Shown: positions 9,110 through 18,863, counted from the stretch's first letter. The stretch: DNA of 64,000 bases from Planctomycetota bacterium (GCA_014381555.1 JACNLO010000052.1:41970-105969), one strand, 5' to 3'. Numbers and translations: made by a program. Notes: generated by a model from the letters alone, not told the origin.

Positions 9110-10845
9110 TCTATGTCCACTTGGTGCATTTCGAGTGTAGTCCCCATGGCCAAGTATAGTTGTGATATTGATTTGTTGTAATTAATAATTGAAGCAAACT
9201 CTGCAATTCTTGCTGTCGCCAATACCGACTGTGTTTGTAATTTTAAATTCAAAAATGTTGGACTTAGCCCAGCCATAGTTTCTTCTTCTACGTTTAGTGC
9301 CCGAAGGTTTTCGGCTTGAGCAATCCGAAACGCCTTGTTTGCTCTGATAAGTTCTGCGTTTGTCACAATGTCTCGAAGAGCGGTTTTAACTTCGATTGTT
9401 GCTTGTTGAATTGCTTGTTTATATGTTGCAACAGCGCTCATTTTTTGAAGACGTGACGACGTGTAGTTTGCTTCTGCGGCTCTGTTTCCAAGTGGTATTT
9501 GAAATGATAAACCGGCAAGATAGTTTACATAGTCTGCATTAAAAACTTCAGTGTATCCATCACCAGCGGTATCACCAAGGCCATAAAAGGACATTTGTGC
9601 CTGCATGTCAAGTTGCGGCAGTCTTGCGTTATCAGCCACCTGAACGTTTATGTCTTCGGCTTGAATTGCCAGGGTTAGTTTGTGAAGGTCTGGCCTGTTT
9701 TCTAAAGACGTCATAATTGCTTGTCTAAGTGATATAGAGATTTTAGTTGCTTCAATAGCGCCAACTGGCTGGATAACCTCTTCAGTTTGAAGCGAGAACT
9801 CGTCTGTATTTATTAATTTTTTTATTGCGTCAGATGCCTTTTGAACCAACGATTGTTGTTTAATCACATCTGCTTTTCTTTGTTGAACAGTAGCAACCGC
9901 TTGTGCATAATCTGCCTCGCCGGCGTCATAAGTTCTGCGAATATCGAGTATTTTTACCACCTTTTCGCCCTGGTCAAGAAGCCATGTTTTAACCTGCAGT
10001 GTCTTCCACTGTAGGGCTAGGTTTAAGTACTCTTGTTCTGTTGTTGTTACAACTGTGTTCAGTGTGTTTCGCAAATCTTCTTTAGATTGCCCATGAACTA
10101 TTTCTGCAATATGAACTTGTGCCCTTGTAACGGTTTCCCCAAAGTTTCGAAGAAGTGGTTGAGTAAGGTCTATTGTTCCAATCGACTGCCACGCGGGATC
10201 TGGTGTGACCGATGTTCCTGTTGTTGAGTTGTTTGTTTTTGTGATGTTTGTAGAGAGCGTAATAGACCCTCCGCCATAAAGTTGTCTTACTAATGACAAG
10301 TTTCCATCAAAGGTGTCTGAAGATGATTCAGCAGAGTTTACCGGCGTGCCACCAACAACAACTTGTTGTTGTGGTTTGTTTGAGTGCTGTGAGGTTGCTC
10401 CTGCTCCAAAAAGAAAGTCGAACGCCGCTTCTTGGGTTTTTGTTGATTGTTCTTTTATTGTTGGTTGTATCGAGGCGATTTGTATATCAAGGTTGTTTTC
10501 AATTGCAAACAAAATCGCTTCGTCCAGATACATCGAAACTGTTGTTGGTTTGTTGTAGTAAAGGTTGACGCCAAGGTTTGACTCCCAGTCGTCTTCGAGG
10601 TTTGCTGGTGATAGTTCTAATATTTCTTCCAACCTGCTAGCTAGTGATTCCTCTACTTCTGTTGGTCCTTTGTGTGGCAGTTCTATAAGGATATCGGGGT
10701 CAATTATCCCATTTATATCTTCCACTATTACAGGTTTTTCGGTATGTGGGTCGATGGTTGTTTTGTTACTTTTCAGTGGAGAAGAGCATCCATGAGACAG
10801 TGTGATGGTAATCAAGGCGATAATTTGGGGGGTTTTTTGATACAT
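9106..10845 (-). CDS. TolC-family outer-membrane efflux lipoprotein
   Basis: 579 residues. Signal peptide with lipobox (TLSHGC), then the long alternating helices and beta strands of the outer membrane efflux protein family in two repeats (about 120-340 and 380-570). Phrases such as QPLLRNFG, ENRPDLHKL and PLGNRAAEANY are family signatures. It would form the trimeric outer-membrane channel of a tripartite export system. No adaptor or pump gene is adjacent, so its partners lie elsewhere. No clear Shine-Dalgarno sequence is visible before its ATG. Confidence 0.9.
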   Translation of the reverse strand: MYQKTPQIIALITITLSHGCSSPLKSNKTTIDPHTEKPVIVEDINGIIDPDILIELPHKGPTEVEESLASRLEEILELSPANLEDDWESNLGVNLYYNKPTTVSMYLDEAILFAIENNLDIQIASIQPTIKEQSTKTQEAAFDFLFGAGATSQHSNKPQQQVVVGGTPVNSAESSSDTFDGNLSLVRQLYGGGSITLSTNITKTNNSTTGTSVTPDPAWQSIGTIDLTQPLLRNFGETVTRAQVHIAEIVHGQSKEDLRNTLNTVVTTTEQEYLNLALQWKTLQVKTWLLDQGEKVVKILDIRRTYDAGEADYAQAVATVQQRKADVIKQQSLVQKASDAIKKLINTDEFSLQTEEVIQPVGAIEATKISISLRQAIMTSLENRPDLHKLTLAIQAEDINVQVADNARLPQLDMQAQMSFYGLGDTAGDGYTEVFNADYVNYLAGLSFQIPLGNRAAEANYTSSRLQKMSAVATYKQAIQQATIEVKTALRDIVTNAELIRANKAFRIAQAENLRALNVEEETMAGLSPTFLNLKLQTQSVLATARIAEFASIINYNKSISQLYLAMGTTLEMHQVDIE

Positions 10846-10949
10846 GTATTGAGAATATCGTTATCTAAGAGGTTGCTAGAACTGGCGAAGATGGATACCC
10901 TCACCATTATTACGTGTCCTGCAAAACAAGGAAGTCGAGGAGGCCAATA

Positions 10950-12176
10950 ATGCCAACAAAACAATATAAAAAACAATCATTTTTAATGGTGCTTCTAGTA
11001 CCAACAACCATTGCACTTGCGCAATCAAATGATGGGAGTTTGGGTGATTCTCCGTGGATTGGGGTAGTGACTGCTGAAACCGCTGATATTCGCTGTGGTT
11101 CGAACGAAAGTTACTATGCGATTGCTACCGCGAAAAAAGGTGATCTTGTTCGTGTTCACGGTAAGCGGCAAGACTGGTTAAAAGTAGATACCTCTGGAAG
11201 TGTTTTTGAAGACACCGTTGGATATATAAAATATCCTGCGGTTGAAACCGACGTTTTTGAGGTGACTGGTGAAAGTGGGTGTGTAAGTGGTGATTTGGAT
11301 GTTCTTGCAAAAAACACCGAGTCTGTAGATTTGTACCGATCATGGCGTCCAATACTTCAATTACAAAGCGGGGATCAGGTTCAGGTTGTTGAATCAACAA
11401 CGACTAGCCCTGGAACGTTGCACCGTGATGCGTATGTTGTTCATACGATTAAATTACCAACAAACGCAATTGGGTGGGTTGACTCTTCAACTATTGAGCG
11501 AGCAACCCCAGAACTAATTTCTATGTTAAGTGATGGTGCTGGTTTTGAAATTATTCCAACAGAATCTGTTTCTCTTGAAACTGCCGAAACTGTTGTTGTT
11601 GAAACAAAACCTGTTCGACTTGAACCGTTGACGCTTGTTGGATTAGAGGAGGCGTGGAAAAAAATTACCGCTGAACCTGCGATGGGTGCCGAGGTGGAAC
11701 CACTAAGAGTTATGTACTTAGAATTGCTTTCTGAGAATAGTGGCGACCTGGTTATTGAGCAAATTGCTGGTGGTCGAATAAAACAACTTGGTGTGTGGAG
11801 TGGTTTACAAAAGCAACGGGAAAAGATTGAGTCACTCAGGCTCAATCTGGCGGAAAAATCTGGAGATGTAACCGATTACCAGTCTGTTGTGTCTTTGTAT
11901 GGTGACTATGTTTTGGTTGGACGATTATCTATGTCTAACACTTTTAATGGTCAACTTCGCCCTTTTATGTACCGAATTCAGGATGTAGATTCTGGACGAA
12001 CTTTGGGTTATTTGCCTGTAAACAAGGATTGGGATCTCACAGGACTTGTTGGTGAAACAATTGGGCTTGTTGGCAACGATAGCTGGAACGCTAACTGGCG
12101 TGTTCGTGTTGTTGATGCCAAGAGGTTTGATATTTTGTCACCCACTACCGCTACCGTTACTCCTGATATACAATAG
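10950..12176 (+). CDS. Exported protein with N-terminal bacterial SH3 domain
   Basis: 408 residues. A GAGGAGG ribosome-binding site 6 nt upstream selects the ATG at 10950. Signal peptide with cleavage around ALAQS. Residues about 30-100 fit an SH3b fold (GVVTAETADIRCGSNESYY and a WLKV strand), and a second weaker SH3-like stretch covers about 115-190. The C-terminal half has no motif I recognise. SH3b domains usually bind peptidoglycan or peptides, so an envelope role is likely. A hairpin and then tRNA-Ala lie downstream. Confidence 0.75.
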   Translation: MPTKQYKKQSFLMVLLVPTTIALAQSNDGSLGDSPWIGVVTAETADIRCGSNESYYAIATAKKGDLVRVHGKRQDWLKVDTSGSVFEDTVGYIKYPAVETDVFEVTGESGCVSGDLDVLAKNTESVDLYRSWRPILQLQSGDQVQVVESTTTSPGTLHRDAYVVHTIKLPTNAIGWVDSSTIERATPELISMLSDGAGFEIIPTESVSLETAETVVVETKPVRLEPLTLVGLEEAWKKITAEPAMGAEVEPLRVMYLELLSENSGDLVIEQIAGGRIKQLGVWSGLQKQREKIESLRLNLAEKSGDVTDYQSVVSLYGDYVLVGRLSMSNTFNGQLRPFMYRIQDVDSGRTLGYLPVNKDWDLTGLVGETIGLVGNDSWNANWRVRVVDAKRFDILSPTTATVTPDIQ

Positions 12177-12191
12177 TACGCTTTCCAACCG

Positions 12192-12251
12192 AGATGATCA
12201 CTATCAGACTCCCAATCGATCATCTAGGGTGGAGCCCACTTCCCTCACCCT
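12192..12251 (+). repeat. Two adjacent inverted repeats (terminator-like) before tRNA-Ala
   Basis: AGATGATC (12192-12199) and GATCATCT (12218-12225) form a perfect 8-bp inverted repeat. It is immediately followed by AGGGTG (12226-12231) and CACCCT (12246-12251), a 6-bp inverted repeat trailed by GTTTT. The second could terminate the SH3 gene; the first could be an operator or part of an extended structure. Confidence 0.5.
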
Positions 12252-12273
12252 GTTTTAGGAACGAGGGTTCTTT

Positions 12274-12346
12274 GGGGCATTAGCTCAATTGGGAGAGCGC
12301 TGCCTTTGCAAGGCAGAGGTTATCGGTTCGAGCCCGATATGCTCCA
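12274..12346 (+). tRNA. tRNA-Ala (anticodon TGC)
   Basis: 73 nt folding into a full cloverleaf: 7-bp acceptor GGGGCAT/ATGCTCC (one G-U), D stem GCTC/GAGC, anticodon stem CTGCC/GGCAG with loop TTTGCAA (anticodon TGC at 12307-12309), T stem ATCGG/CCGAT with TTCGAGC. Discriminator A; the CCA end is not encoded, so RNase Z and CCA-adding enzyme would be needed. Confidence 0.97.
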
Positions 12347-12348
12347 TT

Positions 12349-12379
12349 AAAAAACCACAAACACTGTTTGTGGTTTTTT
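12349..12379 (+). terminator. Intrinsic terminator after tRNA-Ala
   Basis: CCACAAAC/GTTTGTGG (12355-12362 with 12366-12373) forms a stem with a 3-nt ACT loop, flanked by an A-run and six Ts. It lies just downstream of the tRNA and, being symmetric, could also serve the convergent rsmJ gene. Confidence 0.85.
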
Positions 12380-12399
12380 AATTGCAACACCATTGATAC

Positions 12400-13251
12400 T
12401 CAACTCGGGCGATAGACGTCGTACCGAATCGTTTTACCCTCATGTACTGCTACTGGATTATTTTTTATATGTTGCGAGTGTGTTGGTCGTTTAATCACAA
12501 TTCTTTGGGTTGCTGTTTGAAGAGCAGCTTCAAACATTAGCGTGGTTTCTTTTGGGTTTTCGTGACCAACTATTGATTGGAGGGCCTGAATGTGCCCGGG
12601 TGGCAACGCGCTCTTTTTCTTTTTTGGAGGAAACATTGGGTCTATATATATAACTTCGGGGTTTTCTATTTTAGAAAAATGATTAATCGAGTTTGATTCA
12701 ACAAACTGTAACCTCCCACCAATTGCCTCATCGAGTTCCGTGTTTAGCTGGGCTCGATACAGCCCGTCTCTTAACAATACTGAAATAATTGGAGACTGCT
12801 CGATTGCTATTACGTTGTACCCCATGAGTGTCAACAACATTGCGTCTTTTCCAAAACCAGCTGTTGCATCAATTACTGTTGTATAGTCGCCTATGGCTTT
12901 GGGAAGTTGTTGTTTTTTTGAAAGATTCCCAGCTCCAATTCGCCTGTCAATTGTAGAAAAATCTACCAGAATGCCTTTTTTGTGAATGTGGCTTGATAGT
13001 CGAAGCTCGACCCCCTTTGCCCCAAAATAAACCGTATATTTTGATTTTGTTTTATCTCTGCCGAGTTGTTCAATCAGGTGTGCAGATTCTTTAACAAGAC
13101 GATCATCCTGAGTATCAACAACCACCTCAACACCTTCTGGGTGCTGTACACTGCCTTGTCTAGTTTTTGAGAAAGACATATTTTGATTTATTTTACAGTT
13201 GAATTCAACACCGTAATTGTCCAACCAAGACAGTTTTCTAAGCAGCCACAT
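12400..13251 (-). CDS. rsmJ: 16S rRNA (guanine1516-N2)-methyltransferase RsmJ
   Basis: 283 residues from the ATG at 13251. The frame is open to an ATG at 13323, but that would overlap the divergent M16 gene by 52 bp; ATG 13179 is another candidate and would give the usual RsmJ length of about 255. Visible motifs are the SAM-binding DATAGFGKDA, the acidic AIEQSP after motif II, and the RsmJ signature DPMFPPKKKK. The C-terminal IVIKRP strand matches the family. It methylates G1516 in helix 45 of 16S rRNA. Confidence 0.88.
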   Translation of the reverse strand: MWLLRKLSWLDNYGVEFNCKINQNMSFSKTRQGSVQHPEGVEVVVDTQDDRLVKESAHLIEQLGRDKTKSKYTVYFGAKGVELRLSSHIHKKGILVDFSTIDRRIGAGNLSKKQQLPKAIGDYTTVIDATAGFGKDAMLLTLMGYNVIAIEQSPIISVLLRDGLYRAQLNTELDEAIGGRLQFVESNSINHFSKIENPEVIYIDPMFPPKKKKSALPPGHIQALQSIVGHENPKETTLMFEAALQTATQRIVIKRPTHSQHIKNNPVAVHEGKTIRYDVYRPS

Positions 13252-13271
13252 GTATTCATTAGGAGTTTTAC

Positions 13272-15299
13272 ATGATGAATCGTCTACTTCTTTTATTCCT
13301 TCCTTGTTTTGCGGTATGTTCATTGGCTCATAGCCAGGTTCAACCAGAGGTATTTGTTTTGGATAATGGGATGAAGTTTATTCTTCTACCTCGCTCAGAA
13401 GAACCAAACAACATCGCTGCTGGATGGGTTGCGAAAGTTGGGTCTGTAAATGAGCGACCAGGAATTACTGGGTTGAGTCACTTTTTTGAACACCTTATGT
13501 TTAAGGGGACAAAAACCATAGGTACAAGAAATAGTATTAAGGACGCTTCCTACACAAATAAAGAGCGGGATTTGCGAAACGCTATGCTTGATATTATTTG
13601 GACGGAACAATATGACCGATTTAAACAGGGTGAGATTGATGATCCTTGGGACGCATCTTACGACACCGAAGAGTTGTCAATACTCAGAGAATCCCTGCGA
13701 AACACAATGGATGAACACCGAAGCGTAATCATTAAGGATGAGATATCTTCTATATATCAGAGTGAAGGCGCTGTCGGGTTGAACGCTTTTACTAGCGAGG
13801 ATGTTACTTTTTACATAAACCAACTCCCGGCAAACAAACTTGAACTTTGGTGTTGGGTTGAATCTGATCGGCTTGCAAACAGTGTGTTTAGGGAGTTCTT
13901 TTCGGAACGAGATGTCGTTCATGAAGAACGTAGATTGAGAACAGAATCTTCGCCAACTGGAGAGTTTCAGGAACAATTTAACTCTATGTTTTGGCAGGCG
14001 TCACCATACTCGTGGCCTGTTATTGGGTGGCCAAGTGATTTAAACAGTTACACTCTAGAAGAGGCGAAACGATATTTTGATATTTACTATCAACCAAGCA
14101 ACCTTGTTGGTGTTCTTGTTGGGGATTTTGATGTCAAAACAGCCACCACAATGATTAAAAAATATTTTGGTCAACTTCGCGCAGGGTCTTCCCCGCCACC
14201 ACCGGTACCCACCATTGAACCATCTCAAAAAGCTTCTCAGCGCATGGTGGCAGAGGTTGACGCCCAGTCACAAATTGAAATTAGATATCACGCTGTTCCG
14301 TTTAGCCACGCCGATTCATATGCTCTTGATATTTTGTCTGCGGTATTAAATGGAAAAACTGGGCGGCTGTACAAATCTATGGTTGAGGGTGAAGAAATAG
14401 CAACCAGCGCATCGTTTTCTCTTGATGCTAAAAAATATGCTGGTTTTCTCTCTTTTTCTGGGACAGTAAAGGGTGGTGCAAGACCAGAGAACATTGAAGA
14501 GTCTTGGTATGAACAGGTGTCCATCTTACAAAACGAGCCTATCTCTGAAAAAGAGTTAGAGAAGGTCAAAAACAATGTAATAGCTGATCAGTACAGGCAA
14601 CTACAAAGTAACTTTTACTTGATGATTCAGTTGGGATATTTTGAGGCGCTAGGTGGTTGGGAGTACATCAATGACTCTGGTAATAAACTTCTTGAAGTAA
14701 CGCCGGACGATTTAGTGCGAGTTGCAAACAAGTATTTGACAACAAATAATAGTTCTGTGGTCATCTACAATCGATTGCATGGTGGCGAACCTGTTGATGA
14801 GGAGTTAATGGCGTTTGGACCACAAGAACAGGCAATGATTAGGGCAGCAATGCTTGATTTTGAGACTATGTCTGCAGAAGATTTGTTGGACGCCAGTCAG
14901 CAAATGAGGTCGCAAATAACACAAATTCCTTCAGAAATGCTACCTGTGTTCGAGTACATTCTGAAAAAGCTTGAAGAACGGTGTAATGAATTTGTTGGCG
15001 AAGCACCAGCTGATGTGGTTGATGAAGAAAGTGTTGAAGATGTGGTTGAAGAAAATAAAACTCCTGAAGTTGTACCAGTTGTTGAACTGGTTCAGCCGGG
15101 AATAATTCAACTTGATCCGCAGCAGATGGCACAAGCAACGGAGTTTTTAGAGAATCTCTATGGTAAGCCTCTTGGAGACCTTGTTCAAATCCATGCAGCG
15201 CTACAGGGTGCTATGACCGCTGTGCCTGATGATGAGCGTGTCATTCTTGAGTATATCATTCAAAAACTCTTGGTCTACATTGCAGAACTAGAAAAATAA
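13272..15299 (+). CDS. Exported M16 zinc metalloprotease (active subunit)
   Basis: 675 residues with a signal peptide, preceded by an AGGAG ribosome-binding site. The inverted zinc motif is present as HFFEH (H70, E73, H74), with the distal glutamate in LELWCWVESDR. A long insertion between them (about 85-165) exceeds the usual spacing. The inactive C-terminal M16 half spans about 260-500. An acidic, Gln/Met-rich C-terminal extension of about 170 residues is not part of the family. It is followed after 28 bp by a second M16 gene without the metal motif, as in two-subunit bacterial M16B proteases. Confidence 0.92.
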   Translation: MMNRLLLLFLPCFAVCSLAHSQVQPEVFVLDNGMKFILLPRSEEPNNIAAGWVAKVGSVNERPGITGLSHFFEHLMFKGTKTIGTRNSIKDASYTNKERDLRNAMLDIIWTEQYDRFKQGEIDDPWDASYDTEELSILRESLRNTMDEHRSVIIKDEISSIYQSEGAVGLNAFTSEDVTFYINQLPANKLELWCWVESDRLANSVFREFFSERDVVHEERRLRTESSPTGEFQEQFNSMFWQASPYSWPVIGWPSDLNSYTLEEAKRYFDIYYQPSNLVGVLVGDFDVKTATTMIKKYFGQLRAGSSPPPPVPTIEPSQKASQRMVAEVDAQSQIEIRYHAVPFSHADSYALDILSAVLNGKTGRLYKSMVEGEEIATSASFSLDAKKYAGFLSFSGTVKGGARPENIEESWYEQVSILQNEPISEKELEKVKNNVIADQYRQLQSNFYLMIQLGYFEALGGWEYINDSGNKLLEVTPDDLVRVANKYLTTNNSSVVIYNRLHGGEPVDEELMAFGPQEQAMIRAAMLDFETMSAEDLLDASQQMRSQITQIPSEMLPVFEYILKKLEERCNEFVGEAPADVVDEESVEDVVEENKTPEVVPVVELVQPGIIQLDPQQMAQATEFLENLYGKPLGDLVQIHAALQGAMTAVPDDERVILEYIIQKLLVYIAELEK

Positions 15300-15327
15300 A
15301 AACCAACTTTATACAACGAGATTTTAT

Positions 15328-16884
15328 ATGTTAATAACAAATTTTTTATTGTTACAAAAACCCACGACCTTAAGACACAAAACAATATGTGTGGTGGCAC
15401 TTTCTTTGTTTTGTTTTATGATTGTTGGTTGTGGAGACCTTGGAGAAAAAAGCGAAAAAAGTAATCCTGTTGGTCCAGGCCATCCTAAAGATATTGTGTA
15501 CCCTGAGTTTGTTTTTGATGTTCCTGACGCGGAATCTTTTATGGAAACTTTGGACAATGGCGTTCGTCTCTTTGTGGTTGAAGACAGAGAGTTGCCACTT
15601 GTTCAGGTCACAGCAACTTTTAGGGGCGGGAAATATCTAGACCCAGACAATCAGGTTGGTTTAACAAACATTATGGCTACTTTGATTCGTGATGGTGGAA
15701 CATCAACAATGACTGCGGAGAAACTTGATGAAACACTCGCGTTTCTTGCTGCTAATGTTGATGTTCGTGGTGGCAGGGCAACTATTACGGCGAATCTTGA
15801 TTGTTTGGAATCAAATTTTAAAGAAAGTTTTGAGTTGTTCTTTGACATGTTGCAACACCCAGCTTTTCAAGAGTCTAGGGTTCGGGTCGAGAAAGACAGC
15901 GCTATCGAGGGAATGAAGCAGCGAAACGATTATCCGTCTAGAATCTTAAAAAGGGAATTCTCATCAAAAATGTTTGGTGATTCTTATTTAGGGAAACAAC
16001 CTGTGGCAGACGCTGTTTCTTCTATCAATAAAAACTCTTTGCTAAAGCAATTTGATAAAATTATTGCTCCTGCAAATCTGGTTTTATCTGTTAGTGGTGA
16101 TTTTGACAGAAACCAAATGGTTCAGTTTATGAACGAAACGATTGGTAGGTGGGGTGGAGAATCTGATATACCTAATCCTCCAAACATTACACATAATTTT
16201 GAGCCTGGAATTTATTTTGTAGACAAAGATGTTCCTCAGGGTGGAGTTAGGGTTGGCATTCGCTCTGTTCAGCAAGGCGATCCTGATGTGGAGCCGCTCT
16301 CTGTTATGAACTATATCCTTGGTGGCGGTGGTTTTAGTAGCAGAATTACCCAAAGTATTCGTAGCAATGAGGGTTTGGCTTATGGTGCTGGATCTGGTTT
16401 TTCTGCAAGCCCGTGGGGCGATGGTGTTTGGGTTGCTAGTTTTGAGTCTAAAAGTTCTACTGTTGCGCTTGCAACAAGGTTGTTGTTCGATGAAATTGAG
16501 CGGATAAAAACCGAACTGGTAACCGATGAGGAGCTCGAGCTTGCTAAAAAGTCCCTAATTGAACAGCTCCCGAGCATTTTTCAATCAAAAGCTGGAACAC
16601 TTGGTGTCTTTGTTCAAGACACGCTCACTAACAGGGATCCTAACTATTGGGAAACTTATCGAGACAAAATAAAATCTGTAACAGCCGAGGATGTTATGCG
16701 GGTTGCCAACAGGATTTTGCTGCCAAGGAAAATGGTGGTGGTAATTGTTGGTGATTGGGACACCATAGTTGGTGGTGATGCTGGTGGAAGGGCGTCCATG
16801 CAGGATATTTCATCTGTTGTTGGTGGAGAAATTGTCGAACTTCCGATGCGTAATCCGCTTACTTTAGAGGTTCAAAACAAATAA
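15328..16884 (+). CDS. M16-family lipoprotein lacking the zinc motif (inactive partner)
   Basis: 518 residues. A hydrophobic N-terminus ends in a lipobox (CFMIVGC) after a basic stretch. Residues 60-500 are M16: LDNGVRLFVVED, then TNIMATLIRDGGT where active members have HxxEH. It retains the Arg/Tyr substrate-holding motif typical of the inactive half, GGFSSRITQSIRSNEGLAYG. Together with the preceding active gene it fits a heterodimeric, membrane-anchored oligopeptidase. Confidence 0.9.
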   Translation: MLITNFLLLQKPTTLRHKTICVVALSLFCFMIVGCGDLGEKSEKSNPVGPGHPKDIVYPEFVFDVPDAESFMETLDNGVRLFVVEDRELPLVQVTATFRGGKYLDPDNQVGLTNIMATLIRDGGTSTMTAEKLDETLAFLAANVDVRGGRATITANLDCLESNFKESFELFFDMLQHPAFQESRVRVEKDSAIEGMKQRNDYPSRILKREFSSKMFGDSYLGKQPVADAVSSINKNSLLKQFDKIIAPANLVLSVSGDFDRNQMVQFMNETIGRWGGESDIPNPPNITHNFEPGIYFVDKDVPQGGVRVGIRSVQQGDPDVEPLSVMNYILGGGGFSSRITQSIRSNEGLAYGAGSGFSASPWGDGVWVASFESKSSTVALATRLLFDEIERIKTELVTDEELELAKKSLIEQLPSIFQSKAGTLGVFVQDTLTNRDPNYWETYRDKIKSVTAEDVMRVANRILLPRKMVVVIVGDWDTIVGGDAGGRASMQDISSVVGGEIVELPMRNPLTLEVQNK

Positions 16885-16895
16885 CCTTTTTAACG

Positions 16896-16932
16896 GTTGG
16901 TAGTGATACATAAACGCATATTGTCTACCAAC
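16896..16932. repeat. 8-bp inverted repeat in the M16/methyltransferase intergenic region
   Basis: GTTGGTAG (16896-16903) and CTACCAAC (16925-16932) are perfect complements separated by 21 nt. No T-run follows, so an operator or a weak RNA hairpin is as likely as a terminator. Confidence 0.5.
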
Positions 16933-16993
16933 ATAAATAACATTGGTGTAGCATGTTTGGATACAATTCACACCTTTGGAACCAAATAATACA

Positions 16994-17809
16994 ATGGCAA
17001 GACCAGTAAAACCAGGTTGGATAACCGCAAAGACTGCGGACACTAATGATCTTTATGAAAGATCTGTTCAATGCCCAGAATCTGAGGTAGATTTGATTAT
17101 TCAGGCGTGGGATGAGATTCGTGGCAGAGAGCCAGTAACTTTGCGAGAAGATTTTTGTGGAACTTCAGCCGTTGCTAGAGAGTGGGTACAACGAAATGAT
17201 TTTTGCACCGTTGTTGGTGTTGATTTAAACTCAGATGTTTTAGCATGGGCGAGCAACCGAATTGAAAAAGACCTAACACAACAACAGCGGTCGCGTATTC
17301 AATTAATAGAACACGACGTTATGACTATTCAGTCTGGTTCTGTTGATTGTGTTTTGGCTATGAACTTTAGTTATTATGGTTTTAAGAAGCGTGAAACACT
17401 AAAACAATATTTTACTTCGGTTTATAACAGTCTGGTTGATGATGGCCTGTTTTTACTAGATGCGTATGGAGGAAGCGATTCTTTTTTAGAGATGGACGAA
17501 GAGCGAGACCTTGATGGGTTTACATATGTCTGGGATCAACATTGCGTCAATCCCATAACTGGAGATATTGTTAATTACATACATTTTGAGTTTCCTGACG
17601 GATCAAAAATTAAGCGCGCTTTTACTTATGAGTGGCGGTTTTGGACGCTTCCAGAGATTAGAGATGTTTTGTTAGAATCTGGTTTTTCTAGTGTTAATGT
17701 GTATTGGGAGGGTACTGATGAAGATGGTGAGGGTGATGGTGTTTGGTCAATCGATACTCGGGGTGAGGCTTGCGCTGGTTGGGTTGCGTATATCGCTGCG
17801 GTAAAATGA
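16994..17809 (+). CDS. Class I SAM-dependent methyltransferase, substrate unknown
   Basis: 271 residues from the ATG at 16994 (a TTG 18 bp upstream is in frame). Motif I is degenerate: REDFCGTSAVAREW occupies the position of the glycine loop, followed by VVGVDLNSDVLAWA (acidic end of beta 2) and DCVLAMNFSYYGF (motif IV). This DFCGT form occurs in a planctomycete-rich methyltransferase group whose substrate I cannot name. The stop overlaps the start of the prenyl synthase gene (ATGA), suggesting a shared pathway such as quinone or isoprenoid modification; that link is inference. Confidence 0.75.
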   Translation: MARPVKPGWITAKTADTNDLYERSVQCPESEVDLIIQAWDEIRGREPVTLREDFCGTSAVAREWVQRNDFCTVVGVDLNSDVLAWASNRIEKDLTQQQRSRIQLIEHDVMTIQSGSVDCVLAMNFSYYGFKKRETLKQYFTSVYNSLVDDGLFLLDAYGGSDSFLEMDEERDLDGFTYVWDQHCVNPITGDIVNYIHFEFPDGSKIKRAFTYEWRFWTLPEIRDVLLESGFSSVNVYWEGTDEDGEGDGVWSIDTRGEACAGWVAYIAAVK

Positions 17810-18783
17810 AAACGCTTATTGATATGACATCGCGCGTTGGCAGTTGGTTGTCAAAAGAGTTGGACGAAGTATCCATCGTGATGTCTGAACACTTAAAAAA
17901 TAAACACAGCGCTGTAAATGATGTTTGTGATGAGTTGGCCGCTTATAAAGGGAAAATGTTGAGGCCTTCGCTTTTGTTGTTGACATGGAAAACTGTTTCA
18001 AAAGAACAGATTGTTCCAAAGTGTGTTCACGTTGCCGCTGCTGTTGTGGAGTTAATTCACCTAGCAACCCTAGTGCACGACGATGTTTTAGATGAAGCAG
18101 ACCTTAGGCGAGGAGAAAAAACAATTAATAGTCTTCGAGGAAACGAAGCTGCCGTCATGATTGGTGATTATTTGCTTTCTAGTGCTTTTCATCTTTGTTC
18201 TACTATTGAGAACCCAAGGCTAAATCTTTTGTTGGGAGAGGTAACCAACACCATTTGTGCGGGCGAGGTTGTTCAATTGTTCCACAGAAACAATGTGGAT
18301 CTTGATATAGATTTGTATTATCAGATTATTCACGATAAAACAGCTTCGCTAATTGCTGCTTCTTGCGAAATGGGTGCGATATTGGGTGGTGCTACTGATG
18401 GCGAAGTACTGGTTTTAAAGAAGTTTGGAATGTCTGTTGGAACAGCGTTCCAGATTAAAGACGACTTGCTTGACCTTCTCGGTGAACAAAAAAGTATTGG
18501 TAAGCCAGCCGGCAGAGACCTTGAAAAAGGGAAACTTACTTTGCCAATTATTTCGTTTCTTTCAGAAAACCCGGGGCTAAAGCCAGTTGTCCAAAAAGTC
18601 ATTATAAATAATGACCGAGAAGAGCTACATAGAATGCTTGACTCAACAGATTCTATTGCAAGCGCGTTTGGTGTTGTTAACACGCTTGTTGAATCTGGAA
18701 CTACTCCTGTTCGAAAACTGTTTAACAACGATGCTTCTGTTCAAATTTGTGCGCTAGCAGAACAACTAAAACACACTATTTAG
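17806..18783 (+). CDS. Long-chain polyprenyl diphosphate synthase
   Basis: 325 residues; the start overlaps the preceding stop by 4 bp. Both aspartate-rich magnesium sites are visible: DDVLD (92-96) followed by LRRG, and KDDLLD (218-223). Also GKMLRPSLLLL (IPP-binding Lys/Arg) and GEVVQL. Such trans-prenyltransferases build the C35-C45 side chain of menaquinone or ubiquinone from IPP. Chain length cannot be read confidently. The upstream overlapping methyltransferase may act on a quinone. Confidence 0.92.
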   Translation: MKTLIDMTSRVGSWLSKELDEVSIVMSEHLKNKHSAVNDVCDELAAYKGKMLRPSLLLLTWKTVSKEQIVPKCVHVAAAVVELIHLATLVHDDVLDEADLRRGEKTINSLRGNEAAVMIGDYLLSSAFHLCSTIENPRLNLLLGEVTNTICAGEVVQLFHRNNVDLDIDLYYQIIHDKTASLIAASCEMGAILGGATDGEVLVLKKFGMSVGTAFQIKDDLLDLLGEQKSIGKPAGRDLEKGKLTLPIISFLSENPGLKPVVQKVIINNDREELHRMLDSTDSIASAFGVVNTLVESGTTPVRKLFNNDASVQICALAEQLKHTI

Positions 18784-18863
18784 GTGGAGTGTTCTGAATT
18801 TTTGGTATCATTAAGCACGATACAGTGACGAACGTGTTGTTCGTCGAAAACAACTGTTTTTTT

